From positions 30,087,750 to 30,151,749 of the forward strand of contig CM034539.1 in NCBI GenBank assembly GCA_020002185.1: a stretch of DNA of 64,000 nucleotides, given 5' to 3'. This document shows positions 10,301-25,300 of the stretch, in pieces. Source of the DNA: Paraescarpia echinospica (Eukaryota > Annelida > Polychaeta > Sabellida > Siboglinidae). Position numbers and translations under genes: made by a program. Within the stretch, counting starts at the first letter, position 1. Each line of letters opens with the position of its first letter. The notes under the pieces were generated by a model. That model did not search any database. It was not told the origin of the DNA and saw nothing but the letters and a program-made list of their open reading frames with translations.

Positions 10301-13300
10301 ACTTACCAGTAACTTGACCAATGAAATACACTTTTAGGAGTCATTTTACTCTTAGCAAAGTACATATATATATATGTACATACTTTTCTGGATGTAATGG
10401 AATATCCTTTATTTCTAGAAAAAAAATCCGAAAACTATTACCTATTTTGGCACAAGTGATGATATTTTGCGATTATCTGATTTGTTAGCATGAACCTGAA
10501 TAAACACTAGGTCTCTTGAGTGCAACTGGTGGCTGTGTGAAAGTATCTGTGTGAGCCATTTTATATAATACACCCGATTAGAGCACTTTCATGTTTATGT
10601 CAAGAACAATTATTTTATTTTATTTTGTACTTCAAGTACATTTTGAAAGAGGACTTTACCTGTACTTGAGTAGCTCTCCCTGTGTTACTTGAACTTGTAC
10701 CCATGTACAAAACAAAACTACATATATATATACCAGCTCTGGTTTAGTGCCCATGACAGCAGAAGTCAGATTTCACACATGGGAGAGATGTGAACCTTCT
10801 GTCAACTTACTGCTTGGCTGGTAGTCTCCCAATAATCAAATAAACAATGCCAGAAGCTTCCAGTGTAACTCAAACTCAGACTTTCCCGATGAAATATAAT
10901 ATTTTGGATCAAACAGCCACTATTTGTGCTACAAACCGCGTGACTGTCATGTACACAAAATAGCAAGGCACTGACTGCAATGGTGAACCTGTTGCTGGGA
11001 TACTTGCCAGTAAACATTACGAAGCAGGTGGCTTCATTGAGTAGGTTGGCAGTGACTTCATTCAGCTCCTCCAGGGGTTTGATAGGCCATGGGAACTCCT
11101 GCAAGCATACATTGCCATAATTGTATTATTACCGTACTGATTCCGGCACTGTTTGTTTTCAGACACCCTAAAAATCTACACAAATAATTATTTTTTTGTA
11201 CTGTATGTTTTTTGACATTTATTATTTTTACACCACCACCAGTGAGGAACCTAGTGTGTTACTATAGGTGGGTTTGTTTCCTTCATACTTAACGGATGTC
11301 AATTATTTTGGCATTGAGACCCTCGAAGATAATTATAATGTAACTTCTTTTGTGTCTAAATACTCGGGAACCAAGCTCAGAGGCGCATCAAGACAAAAAT
11401 GTTGGTCGATCTCCAAATCATAAGCAGTATTCAAGTTGTCAACAGATGAATGGATATATATATATATGTCAGACAGGGTTGGTTTTCTGCCGGGCAGAAA
11501 GATATTTCTGCCGTGCCCAGGGCAGAATAGGGCATACATGGCAACAACCAGGGAATACATGTCATTGGTAGGAAAGTGCGACTGTTTTGTAGAATACGTT
11601 GTCAATATCTTTCTGTACCTGTCTATGTGCAATCTAAGTAAAAGTACGAGTACATTCACATGAATATAAGTACATTTGTATAACATATTTTTGTCTCGGC
11701 CTTGCAGTGCTTGCATTTCCTTAGAGATTCCCTGGTTTTAATATAGTCTATATGAGTATTGTGTTAGATGTATGCTTACTATCTTGTAATATAGACAAGT
11801 CATTGATCTAGTGTGCACAGTAACCAGACATAATCCTTAGGGGCAAAATCCCACCACTTGCATTCGTTTGTGTGCATTTTGTTGTGCCCATGTGGCATGT
11901 GTACAGGACTTGTCACCTGACAACACATGGGCTGCAGCATTCCTTTGTTCAGTATTTCTCTTATCCCTTCTCTCCCAGTCGGGGACTGTCCCTGTGTACC
12001 CCAGTTTTATTACCAGCCTAGAAGTTGGGTGGCAATTAAAACTAATTATCACCTGGTTCTCTTGTGGTCAGTGGAAAGCCTGGTTTTGAAGCACCTGGCC
12101 ACTGATACGTCCAACTAACCAGGCTAGCTGCTAGAGTTGGCTATTGTTTTAGTGGTTCTCTCCCATGTGTTTCACTAAAGTTAATTATTTTTGTTCAACC
12201 ATTTTAGCTAGTGCCACATATAAAGCCATCCAACAGAATTTGTTAGAACTACGAAACCTAGACTATATCACTTTGAGACAGCGTAACTTAAGCTGTTGTT
12301 ATTCCTTTGAGTTTTGTGTTAATTCAAAACCGGAATCTGTACACTTATGCGTTTTCTAACGATATGACAAGTATATTTAATTAACAACTTGTCTTCAATG
12401 CGCTTAGTGGACAACCAGACGACGATCATGAAACAGTTTATGTTAGCGCCTTCCACCCGTGTCTCTGTTTATGTCAGTTGACACGAGGTAGCGGGGCGCC
12501 ATGACACTTCGCAACGAGTTGCCAGCCTTTTGCGTTTTAAAAATCTTGCATCACGAATGCACCAGAATAAACGTATACCATTGCATAGTAATCATGTTTA
12601 TTTCAAAATATTAGCCAATAAAGTCAGTATCATTTACGGTGTTGGTAATTCTACTCTTTCAGCGTTTATGGAGTTTCCGTTCGAAAACACAAATCTCGTG
12701 TCAAAATTTTAATTAGACGGAATTCCATTCCACTTTTGCAAAGATTATCTGTATTTTTTATCATGTTGGATGATCGTTGTAATAGTCTTGCCGGAATATA
12801 ATATAATGTTAAAAGAAACGTTTTGGTCAGAGGCAAGGGTCGAGATCATAAAAAATATTTTTCTTTTGTTCTTGAAAAAATACATATGATCGCACGGAAA
12901 TACTAGGGACAGTCAGGTTACCGGAAACACAGTATTATTTTATTTGGCCTAAGGAGCAAATTCTAAAGAACTGATACAGAAAACGCCATAGTTCCAATGT
13001 TAGTATTGACTATGTAATTCTAAACAAAAAGTAAATCAGAACTAAATGATCGGAGCTGGATAGGTTTTCTTTTAGGAATAAGCAATGAATGCTGGTTGAA
13101 AGTAATACTATATTACATCTTCACCTACCTTTCCTTCAGGGTCTTTTACTATCACTGTCCGCCCAGTCGTTGTGATCAACTCATTGTTCTCATCAAGCAG
13201 AACCAGGGCTGGGATTCCTACAAACACATCACTTATTAATTTACAACGATCTATGCTTGCAACGTTGACAGTTATACAATGTCGACATTACGACTTTCAT

Positions 13301-16300
13301 CACCGATAAATATGTCACAATTCATGTTACCCAAGGGTTCTCAGTAACTGTAATTTACCACATGCATAGCTTAGTCTATACTGACTGTTATCACATTTTG
13401 TCGCATAATTCTGTCCACTGAGTGGAGTATACATTCAACATTTGCATTGTACTGACTAATTTGGTGGCCAAAGACATTCTAAATGTATAGCCTTTCACGT
13501 TTAAATTGAAATTAGGTTACCTTTCAACTTTAGTACATATACATTCTGAACCATGACATGTTTGTATGTAGTTCACCCTAAGTCTTAATGAGACATGCCT
13601 CAGCAAGACATTTGACAGTGACTCCATGCCAAACAGACTTTCTGGGATAGACACGTGCTTACAGCAGATATTGAACTCACCAAAGATAGCGGAGACAATT
13701 TCCAAAGTATAATAAGATTGGCTAGTAGCCACGCAGGAAATGAGAAAAGACAACTAGACCTAATAGAAAGTCCCTACACCTTTTGTGAATATAATAAAAC
13801 GGTTCATAACAAGTGCAATGGTACACTCGTGCAACCAATATAAATTAGAAAGCCTAGAAAGGGCTATTTAGAAATGTTCGGTTGTTATACATAATTACTG
13901 TCTAAATGCGCAGTTGACTGTACATTCATGTAATAAAATCCCACTACCACACACACTGGCTGTCAAATGTGAATTGACGGTGGAAAGCTCATCAGACAAC
14001 GGAAGTAACAACATACACGATCAAGAGTTACGCAATCCTATTAAATCCACACAATTGATCTTGCAGTATGATACTAATGACGTGCTACCGATCTGGTAAT
14101 TGCACGATGGTGTTTCCGCCATTCAAGTCACATGACTGGTACTGCCAGTGAAAGGTGATGCCGACCATATTCATCCTAACTAGCTTCCACCCACCCATGG
14201 AGCAACAGACCAAGGGCAGCAAAAGCCACTATTGTGTAGTACTGTGTACAGCATTTTAAACTTATTGCAGGCAGCTGATAATTTCAATGTGACTCCAGTG
14301 GTGCCACCTACCTGGGGAATGCCTGACAACTAACTGAAAAAGTAAAAAATATTCTACATAATTACCTTTGTGTTTTTTTAATATATCGCCAACTGGTATA
14401 TCAGAGGCCAGTGGTGCAAGGTTGCAAGTGAACATAGAATCATGCAATTGGATTTCAGCATCTTGGGTACAGAGGAGATAGACATACAGTGTCTCCGAGT
14501 TAACCTCTTAATATATCTAGATAACCCAGGGATGGTAGCCGATTATATTACATTTGCCCCACGCTATGCATGGAAGTACACTAAATCAGTTGTACTTTGT
14601 CCTATTTGTTGTTCTCGTGACATGATATAAGGAAATAGGTCAAACAACGATGCAATTCAATGAAAATATGAAACGCCTGTAATTACCTGTCCGACTAGCA
14701 ACGGGGAGTAATAACAGGCAATTGACCTCAAAACACTGAAATCTAAAAGGGTGCCAACTGATTGGGTAACTGGTTCAAATATAAATCTACGTTTTGACAA
14801 GTCGATATGCCATGAGGTGCTCATACAGATACATAGTTAGCAGTGTCTCCTGGCTGTATATTTTGATGGTACAATTCTGATCAAAACTGAAACCAGCTTT
14901 ATGTATGTATAATTATGATACAAATGAAAATTTTAGTTTACTGGTTCAGAAATAACATTTAAATGATATTATAACATTGTACTTAGACAGTTTATCAGTT
15001 GTCAGAGGGAAATAAATGGAAACTGACATATTTTATCTGCACAATTTCAGCTTTTGCATGTCTAAATGGTGTTCTCTTGTTTTCCTGTCTGTCAGGAGGG
15101 AGGTTGACCTCGATTCTAATCCTTGATTTCTGTTTTCTTTTCCGTCACTGATCTCGCATGGCTCTCTCCATCAACTGATTCTATTCTCCTCCATCTTTTG
15201 CTCTCATTCTCTACTCCTCTCCCAATTCTTCCAAATCTCTCTTTATTCAGTCCTCCCATCTCAATCTTGGTCATCCTCGCCTCCTTTTCCCTTCCATTTT
15301 CTAGACATCTGCTTTCTTTGCCAACAGTTGTTCTCCCAGTCTCTCCACCTCTGATGTCCTGCCCATTTTAGTTGACTCCTCACCAGTTTCTAAATAGTCA
15401 AATAAATAGTTGCCGCAAATGCAATTTATAAGCCGTTCTTTCAAGACACATGTAATGTTGTTTCTGACTGGTCCCTATCAGTCAGAACCATGTGGTTAAC
15501 TAATGCTAGTATGCATTTAGTAGAGAAGCCGCCTATGAAGCATTCAGCATAGCACACATCAATTAGACATCAAATAAATTCACTATGAAAAAACTAAATG
15601 ATTTATTGACGGAGACATGCATGTCAAGCCATACTTTAAATGCCTCCATTTGGAATGTGAAACAGCTGGGTCCAACTTTTTACACATGTACTAAACTGGT
15701 TATTTACGTCTGCTATATAATTGCCTTTCGATGAATGTGGCAAGATGTTCCCTTTAGAACTGTGGAAATACCACACACTAAGACCACTTACGTAAAGCAA
15801 AGGAGCAGCAGTGACCATTATATGTGCAATGTTTCTTGAACAGCCCATACCAATGTTTTTTTAAAGATATAAAAAACATCATATCACAAACAGATGTAGG
15901 AAAAAATCACAAGAAAGAGTAACAGAAAAGTCGTAAATGTAATTATAAAGTGTTCCTTACAATATAACTTATAAGTTAAGATCCGTGGTTAGACAACCAA
16001 GTACATGCTGACTATCCTGACAATCATCAAAATCAAAAGTTCAGCTCTGGATTATATCCCTTGATCACCAGGCCCACACAAATAACAGGCACGACTGCTA
16101 GTATAATAGATGACATTTTCTGTTCTGAGCTGTGTAGAAACAGAATGTGCGGCACTTTTTTTTAAGCGATGCTACAGATCATATGCCAATTTTCGTCCTG
16201 TGTGACAGCAACACTTATATGGTTATTAACAATGATCCAACAGAAAAATATAACAGAATGTTAGAGGACTCATTAATATAATTTGACCTGGATTTAAATG

Positions 16301-19300
16301 AATCAATTTGGGACACTGATTTAGCATTCACGTGCTTTATGCAAATACTAAATGGGACAGAATTAACAGTCACTACAAAAAAAACTTAACAAAATTATTT
16401 TACGTCTAGAAAAGAAAAAACTATTACAGTAAAAAAACTTGATGATTGTAAGACTAATATAATAGAAATTTTGAAAACTCTTAACAGCATAATAGGTAAA
16501 AGAAAATCTGAAAACACATATCTGAACAAGTTTCATGTTGGTGAAAATCTAGTAGTACTAGAAAATAAATAAATAGCTAACTATTTTAACAATTTCTTTG
16601 TTGACATAAGTACCAAATTATCCAACCTCATAGAACCCTGCCCGAGAATAAATCCAACCAACTTTGTAAAACGTACTGTATCACAATCAATGTATATGTC
16701 CCCCGTTACTGAGCAAGAAGTACTCGAAATTGTGTCTGGGTGCAAAAGTAAAACTTCATACGGACACGATTAAAGCAGCATGAAAACAGTTAAGTATGTA
16801 ATAAAGCACATTGTACAACTGCTAACCCACATTTTTTAACAGATCATTGGATCATGATACAAAATTAGCAAAATTAATTTCTATATTTAAGTAAGAATAT
16901 CGTTTTCAATTTTCTAATTATAGACCTATATCTCTCTTATCTCAATTTTTTTAAATACTTGAAAAAATATTCAACAAAAGACTAACGTCATTCATTGAAA
17001 CACAACGCATATTGACAGATGGGCAGTATGGCTTCAGAAGTAATCACTCAACTTCACTAGCTTTAACAGAATTTGTTGAAAGGGTTACTTCTGCAATGAA
17101 TAAATGCCAAAGTATGATTGGTGTATTTATCGATTTAAAAAAACGTTTGACACTGTTGACCACAAGATATTGCTAAGTAAATTGCAATGCTACGGAATAA
17201 GGCTCTGGACTGGATGAAAAGCTACAATATGTATGCTATAATAACAATAACTCAGAACAAAAGGAAATCAAGTGTGGAGTCCCGCAAGGTTCAATCCTTG
17301 GCCTATTATTATTTATTTACAGATGTGAATATAGTTTTGAATGGGACAAACATTGAGCAGGTATCACATAGAAAATTCCTTGGAGTACACATTTATGAAA
17401 ACTTAACATGGAGAGAACACATAAAATTGGTTGAATAAAAAAACATAGCAGTTTTTTTTATAACTGCATGTTCTTCATTATCAAACGTTACACACATTAT
17501 ATAATTCATTTGTGGAACCACACATATACATCATTTTGTTTTGTTCTTATAAAAACTTTGTTGTGTTCAATTATCAGTGAAAATTTGCAAAACCCTGTGT
17601 TTTGTATACCCCAGATAGTCTTTGTATACAATTATACTGTCATTTGTGACTTTATTTCCTGTGACCTTTTTACAAGAGGCTAGCAAAAACTGACTTTATT
17701 TCCTGTGACCTTTTTCCTAGCAAGAGACTAGCAAAAACATGACTTTTTCCTGTGATTTTACTTCAGCCCACTTCATGAACTTACCCTGCACACCAAAATG
17801 TCTGGTGAGTTGTTGCCCTCTTTCATCCCCAAATGGTAGTGCCAGCCATGGCATCGACTTGTAGTATTCAGTATATGACTCCTTGGAACGATCTACACTC
17901 ACAAACACAACCTCAAAGTTGTTGTGTCGTTCGTGTAGTGCAGTGTATGTTTGAATGAGCTGCTCTGTGAAACTGCGGCATGGCGGGCACTGAAAACAGA
18001 GTCGTAGACCCGTTAAACATTGTATCTGCTTGTCCAATTTATCATATATAGCACATAACATGTTGTCTGTTCGTTTTGGTGGTATGGAGTTATGGGCCTA
18101 ACGTAAAGGGGCAACATTTAAGTTTTATAATTTGATATAAGTTGCATCCATGTATGTCAGTTTTTGCAAAGTTATGGCTGAATTGATCCTATTTAATGAA
18201 TAAAGATTATTGGCGTGACAAAGCTTGATGGAGGTCACATGTATAATTTTGATTCTGACGTAGACAAACAGTAACATACAGTAACCATCGATTATGGAGA
18301 CAATACTATTAGTATTGATCATAACAGGTTAACTCAATATATTCAGCGGTTTAAAGGAAATAAAAATAAGGCATTAGCTAAAATCCTTTTTCCATGTGTA
18401 CACAAAGTTTAACATTGTATGTAACATTTGACAACATTAAACAAATACATAACAATACATTTGTAGCATAAATTCGATTTTAAGCCCGCCTGTGAAGCGA
18501 TTCCCGTGGAAAATTAAATTTTAATGAGCTAGGCGATCACATGGTATCGTGACGTCACTTATGACACACACTCGCATCAGGCCGACCCTTTCCATGCATT
18601 CAGAGCATGTTTACAAGGATAGCTTTAGGGTCGAAACGAGCGTCAGAATGAGTTATTGTGCAATATTCTCACGTAATACAAACACTAGTCATCATAGAGG
18701 AACAAGCAGTTATCTTACGGTTCCACATGAATCAAATTTTATTCAAAACAATGAATGCAAATGGGCTGATAAAGTACAAGTCGACTAGGTTTCGCCGAGC
18801 TTGGGCTCGTTTTCAGAACAATTATATCGAATGCAACCAACGGGAGATAATCTACACCAATAAACATACATAGCAAACAGATATTGTATCCAGCTACAGA
18901 AAGTAACGTGTATAATCTCATATTATCACTAGGATATCGATATATGAAGCAGGAGTTGTACAACTTATAACAACTTAAATCTGTCAGTGAATTTCTGCTG
19001 GTGCCGCTAGCTCAGTTGGTAGACGCGTTGGTTTCTTGCCATTTATTTTATAATCGGGCGATGCTGGTTCAATCCTGACAGCATGCAAACCATTGATTTT
19101 CTGTACATTTTTTTTTGTTTATGTTAAACTAGTGTTTGTATTACGTCGGAATATTGCACAATAACTCATTCTGACGCTCGTTTCGACCCAAAAGCTATAC
19201 TTGTAAACATGCTCTGAATGCATGGAAAGGGTCGGCCTGATGCGAGTTTGAGTCATAAGTGACGTCACATCTCGACATCCCGAAAAGCGCGCCAAAAATA

Positions 19301-22300
19301 TGCATATTCGAAAATGTCCGGATGCACAGCATAAAATGTGGAATTTCTAATTCATTGAATTTTTTTGGCTTGGTGGACGTGGAAATAGATAGCAGGATGT
19401 AATATAACATGAATTCAAGCAATATATATTTTTATTCCCTTTAATCAATTGAATGTGGTGAGAAGATTTTTCTTAGAACTTTACAAAACACAAAAATGCT
19501 ACCGTCTGGACATTGAGCACCGTCACTCCCAGAGCCGAGAAGTATTAAGAAGGTAGACACAACAAAACTGTGAGAGTCTAACATGATTGCACACATGTTG
19601 GTAACTTGGTGATGGAGTAGTGAACACTGACGTATAGAAGACACTAGCATTAAATCAACAGGCTCAGTTGATCTTTGGTTTACCAATCAATCCAGTTGTT
19701 AATCCTAATCTCCACACATTAGATGTGAGCCAAATTGAGAAAGAAGAGGAGAAAATATCTTGGTTCCAACACACATTGACCTGTTTGAAGATCGCCAATT
19801 TTTGTGAATTCGCATTTGCGAACATGGAATTGTAGGGAGAATTTTGTTCAAAATGTAAATTGCAAACAGGAATGTATAGCAAAAATTGTTTGTTTGTATT
19901 GTGATTGGACTGTCAATTTAACTAAAGTCATTGTGTATTGCCTGTGCTACTCATTTTGTCTTCATTCGTCACAGTTATTCTTGTTACTGTTTGGTTAAAT
20001 GCAGTTGGACACATTTTTACTTTGTAGCACCAAAATGAACCGATCTCCGAACAATTAAGTCAATGACGTTCAGAGAGAGAGATTTAGAGTGAGGAATGGG
20101 AGCAATAAACAGAAGGGGATTGGAGATTGGTGGTGACCACAGCACATGCCCCCTCTGGCTGTTAAACATAAACCTTAGGCATGACTTAATTGCCTGCCAA
20201 CCCAACCACTGGTGTGTTGATGGTAGATGATGGATACATGTCTTGTGAATGGTACTAAAAGGCCTGGGTGTCTTCTACCTAAGGTCTCTGCCAGGGGAAG
20301 TACAGTCAGTAGCAGATTCCACATGAGATAAAAGGGTGACCTGCTGTGCATGTGAGGACTCCTAGTAGACTGCACAGAACAATTCTGCCAACATCATACA
20401 AAGGTGTGACAGAATGAATTGATAAGAATATGATGAATTACTACAGCATAAAAAGTCAGCATGACGGAATGAAAGAATAAGTGTATCATTTGGCCGAATG
20501 AAAGAACAAGGATATGAGTAGTATTTGTGGCTGAATGAATGAACAAGGATATGGTTGAATCAATGAATAAGTATTGAAGAGCAGAACTACCTGATAAACA
20601 ATTTAAGATACCATTGAATTGATTAACTGGCTAGGGTTAGCAAACATACAAATAAATGAAAACACAAAAACAGAAAAAAAGATATTACTAAATGAAAGAC
20701 CACATTTATGATTGAATAAAAAACAAATACATGTATTAATGAATGACTAAGGATCAATATCATCATTATTATATGACTAAATGAATGTTCAAGGATATGA
20801 CTGATTGAATATTATGAATGCAAATAAATCTACAAAATGACCAATTTAAATTAATAAAAGAACTCATGGCTTACCCTCTGTTGTCAATTTCAATTTCCCA
20901 GAAAATATCAATGAAATTAAGAATTTCACAAAGATCCACGATGCATGAAAAAATTCCAGAGAAATCCCCACAACTATCCGGTTACCACTTAGAGGATTGT
21001 AAAATTTCAAAAATCCCCATGAATGTGGAGATTTGACAAGTTTGCAGCTCAGCAGACTTGAACTTCTAAGCAGAGGTCATTGATCTGTTCACACAGAGAC
21101 AGGCTGTGTCTAGCAGACATACATCATCTGTCTACATAATTCATCAACACTGTCAGCTTCACTTAACTGAGTAGGTCCTTCAGCCCAGTAGATGTTCACC
21201 AGAACGACTGATTACGTGTCTGATGCCACAATTATATTTCAGTTTCCTGACTAACTTAAACAGGCTTTGCTACAAAAATAAATTCAAAATGTGTCACATT
21301 TGTAGGAAAATATGTAATTTCATTTAAATTTTTTTGACAAAATGTGTTACTTTCTTCCTGTTACTTATCTTACTTTTATTCTTAGCAAAATATGTTATTT
21401 TTTGGTTACTTTCAAAATTATTTGATAAAAGGTCAGTTACTCTGGTATTTTAGACAAGAAGAGACACCCATTAATATGTATATTATATACAGATTAAACC
21501 ACCTCTAGATCAAAGAGATTATATAATGTCCATAGCATGGTTAGCTAGAATGTTACTAAAAGTCTACTAGTATTATACAGTTCTAAGCTGCAAATTAGCA
21601 CAAACTCACCTGGCGGCCACCCAAGTTCCCACTCCACAGGGGGCCTCGGATGAAATTAAAAAAACTGTTAATTTATGAATCTCCATAACAAGCCACTAAC
21701 AAAATGTTTAGTCTCATACATGCGAAAATGACAGAGATATGCTCCGACATACCTACTGTGCATACAGATTGACAGACCCACACTCTTGTTTTATATTGGA
21801 ATGATTACCACAGGTACCACCAGATGCCAATAGGTTACTGGTTACCCTCGTTGCTCTAGGCACCAACATCAGGGAGGGTTTTTAGACCTAGTGTTGTCAG
21901 CTAGGCAGAATACATCTCATGCTGCACACCAGACTCGGCTTCAGTTGTAATTATAGACAGTGAATCAGTGGTCATATATCGTAGGCATTTGAGGGAAAAA
22001 AACATTCCACAGATTCTAGAGTTTTCTCTAGCTGATATTTGTAGTTGATCCAGATCAGGCTTTGGGTTTGCATTTTTTGGATCAAATAAAAATATGTTGC
22101 ATTTTTAAATGTCAGTTACAAATGCCAGACACTAAAATTCAAAATGTCAAATATAAATGCAATACTTACACTTAAACAAATATGTTCTATTCAATTTATA
22201 TATAAGTAAAATGTAAAATACACAAAGTTTGATTCAAATACGCTGTATCCGCCATATCACTTAAAGGTGTATAAAATGTTGAAAATCTGGTATGTACATA

Positions 22301-25300
22301 AAGTATTGTGTTAAATGGTAATAAAGTGAGCTAGGCATGTATATCAGACACACCCTCTGACACAAGCAGATTATTAACATCTTTAGCATGCCACAAAGTG
22401 ATCCCAGGTCAGACGGGGTCACGCTAGAGCAGGTCTCAATCATTGGCTCAATCACATCTGGTTTGTTGGACGTAGATCATCACATTTAGTTAGGCATGCC
22501 CATTACTGAGACCGAGCAGTATTTTTATAGCCTGCAGATGCATCCCAGACCTGTATTCCATTGCTATGTTTGACCTAACCATTGGCTGAAAATATCTTGA
22601 TTGTTCAGAAGGATTTATTTGTTTGTGGAACTTTTTTGAAAGAGCAAACTGTTACTCCAACTGACATTTTCCTCTGAAAGATTTGATTTGCCAAGGAAAT
22701 GATGGGGTTGGAAAGAAATTTAATGTCTGTAATTCTTACAATAAACCAGATAAATATCATTAAATTTGTTTTCCTTTCCTGAAAAAAATTGTTCAAATTC
22801 AGTGCACTGATACAGTGTACTGTAACTTTAAAACATGTGGCCCGAATTACATAAAACTTTTCAAAGTTGTTCTACAGTCATCACTGCCTGTGGCTTGTAG
22901 GAGTATGCTTTGTCATCATGAAGAAGCCATTGTAGTTTTTGACAGAATGCTAATGAAAACTATCTAATAAAAAATATGTTTAAGAAAAGCAGCATTTCTT
23001 TAAATAAATTCACCTCAACTAACTATATGTTAAGCCCAAACATGACAACACCAGAGGAAGTAATAGTGTCATCACCTGGGAGCATTTGAAGGCATTTGAT
23101 GATGTGTAACTGTCAAAAAGATTGCTCTTAATTGTTATTTGAACTTTTATAAGTATTTACGAGTAGAATCCCACATAATAAGAAATGTACACATGTTTAA
23201 GCTTCAGCCCATACATTTTCTAGTTTCTGTATATACGTACTTTGAATTTATAACCATTTCTGCCCATCAAAATGTACTTTATTTTATTCTCGTGAGACTA
23301 TTTTGCAACCTTTCCTGTTAAATCGTCCTTATACCAATATAATGTCTTATTATTTATAAATGGTGAAATTACTATTCATCTTTAATTACACTTTTTTTAC
23401 TGTTTTCTCTCCATAAATTGACCTTTATTATTATAATTATAACTATCTATGAATGTTATGTCCTTTTACCAAGACCCACGACATTGACATTAATTACAAG
23501 TAATCACACAGTGGTTGAGCACATACACTGTATGATGGATCACAAGTCTTATTCATACAGCAGTTGGGCCGATAAGAGGATCATAAGTCTTAACCAGTAA
23601 TAACTACTCAGCATTTGTGCTGATAAGAGGAAGCCGAATGACTTGGACAGATCACTTGATGAGATTGGAGCCTGAGCAGATTACCAAAGGGAGCATAGGG
23701 AATGATGCCTATACTGCCGTGCAATGGCAAAAGGGTACAATTATGTGTTGTATGTTAACACAGTGGTGTGTATACACATGTATATTATTTGTATAATACA
23801 ATGATATAATTCTAAACGATCATTACTCATGCCAATAATTATTATCACCCATCGCGATAATAGTTCAGCATCGACATCAAGTTTAACATATTTCTTAAAT
23901 TACTTTATTACTGTAGCAGTTATCATACGTATACAAGTGAGTAAAACATATGACGGGGCCTTAAGGGGTTGTAGAACAACTTTTATTTAACGGCTTTTTA
24001 AAATAGGATTTTATATTAATTAACACGTAAATTGGAAATAGTTGCTGTCCGAACTTCAGGCATTTCCGAATTTAAACAAAAAACGCATTACTAAATTCTT
24101 ATAATTCGCATTGTATAAGACAATTTGTCACACATATCTGTCATGCCAACAAACCATCACTATCAAGTATCTGGTGAAAGCAAGAGTGTCAATCTACGAT
24201 GATAATACGAAACTGCAAGTTTGTAATTTGGATCCCCGAGGGTCAACATAGTAAATCAACTGACTGATTAAATTTGGTTTAACAGTAAATCAACTTACTG
24301 ATTAAAATTGTGTTTTAACGATTGTGTACTGTCATTTTTCAATATCATCTCCAGTTATAGTTCATTCTGACATGATTTAATAGCACTTGCTTCCTTTTGT
24401 CATAGAATTGTTTTGATATCGATCGCCTAATAAAATGACAAAAGGGAGTAAATGACATAAGTCACCAGACACTGTGTAAAACCTGAAGTACTGATATATA
24501 TATATATATAATAGTCATTCTTATAAATACACAGTTGCCAGCTCCAGTTGTCACTTGCACCCTTTTGCCATTGCACGGCAGTATAGTCCAGTCAATCTAC
24601 GGTTCAACCTCAAACAAATTGCAATAGTAAGTTTTGGGGCATTTTTAGATTCTACTGTATGTTTGTGTTACCAGAGAAAAGTCCACCAAAATCCACTTAG
24701 TGGAACATTGTGGTCATAATTCTCACTGAAATTTAGGGGGGTACATGTAATTCATGCTGTTTAACTTATTTTCTGTGAGAATACTATAAAGATTATGTAT
24801 ATCGTTGGAAAGGCAATGCATTTAGCTGTGTAATGGTATCTAACAAGTGTCATTGCAATGGATATTAAGGTCAGAATCGTATTCTAAACACATTTACAAA
24901 TTATCGCAATTACATGTACCCCGATTTTCGGCCTTGTCCAGTCAATCTATGGTTTAGCCTCAAACAAGTGCTCCTTTAGGAGGAGAACCTTGCTGATCAG
25001 CCGCCTTCCACAGCATCATCTGAAGATGTGCCCTCCGCACATAATGTGTGGGAGGAAACGCCATGATGTGCACTGGCTTCCCATTCTTTCTCCCACACTC
25101 ATCTTTAGATGATGCTGTGGAAGGCGGCTGATCAGCAAGATCCTCCTCATTTGGATATCACGCAGTTTGTGTGGGAGGTGAAGGATGGTATCCCATCGTC
25201 CAGCTTTGACACTGGACCCTCGGATCTTCCAGGTCTGACTGATGTCATAAGCTGTGATTGCAAAGCAGAGAGCAAGGCATGTAGCACTGACAGTTGCGGT

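Noticed and set aside
19001..19085. Functional tRNA gene
   Set aside because: A- and B-boxes are good, but acceptor and T stems do not pair and no proper anticodon loop is found.
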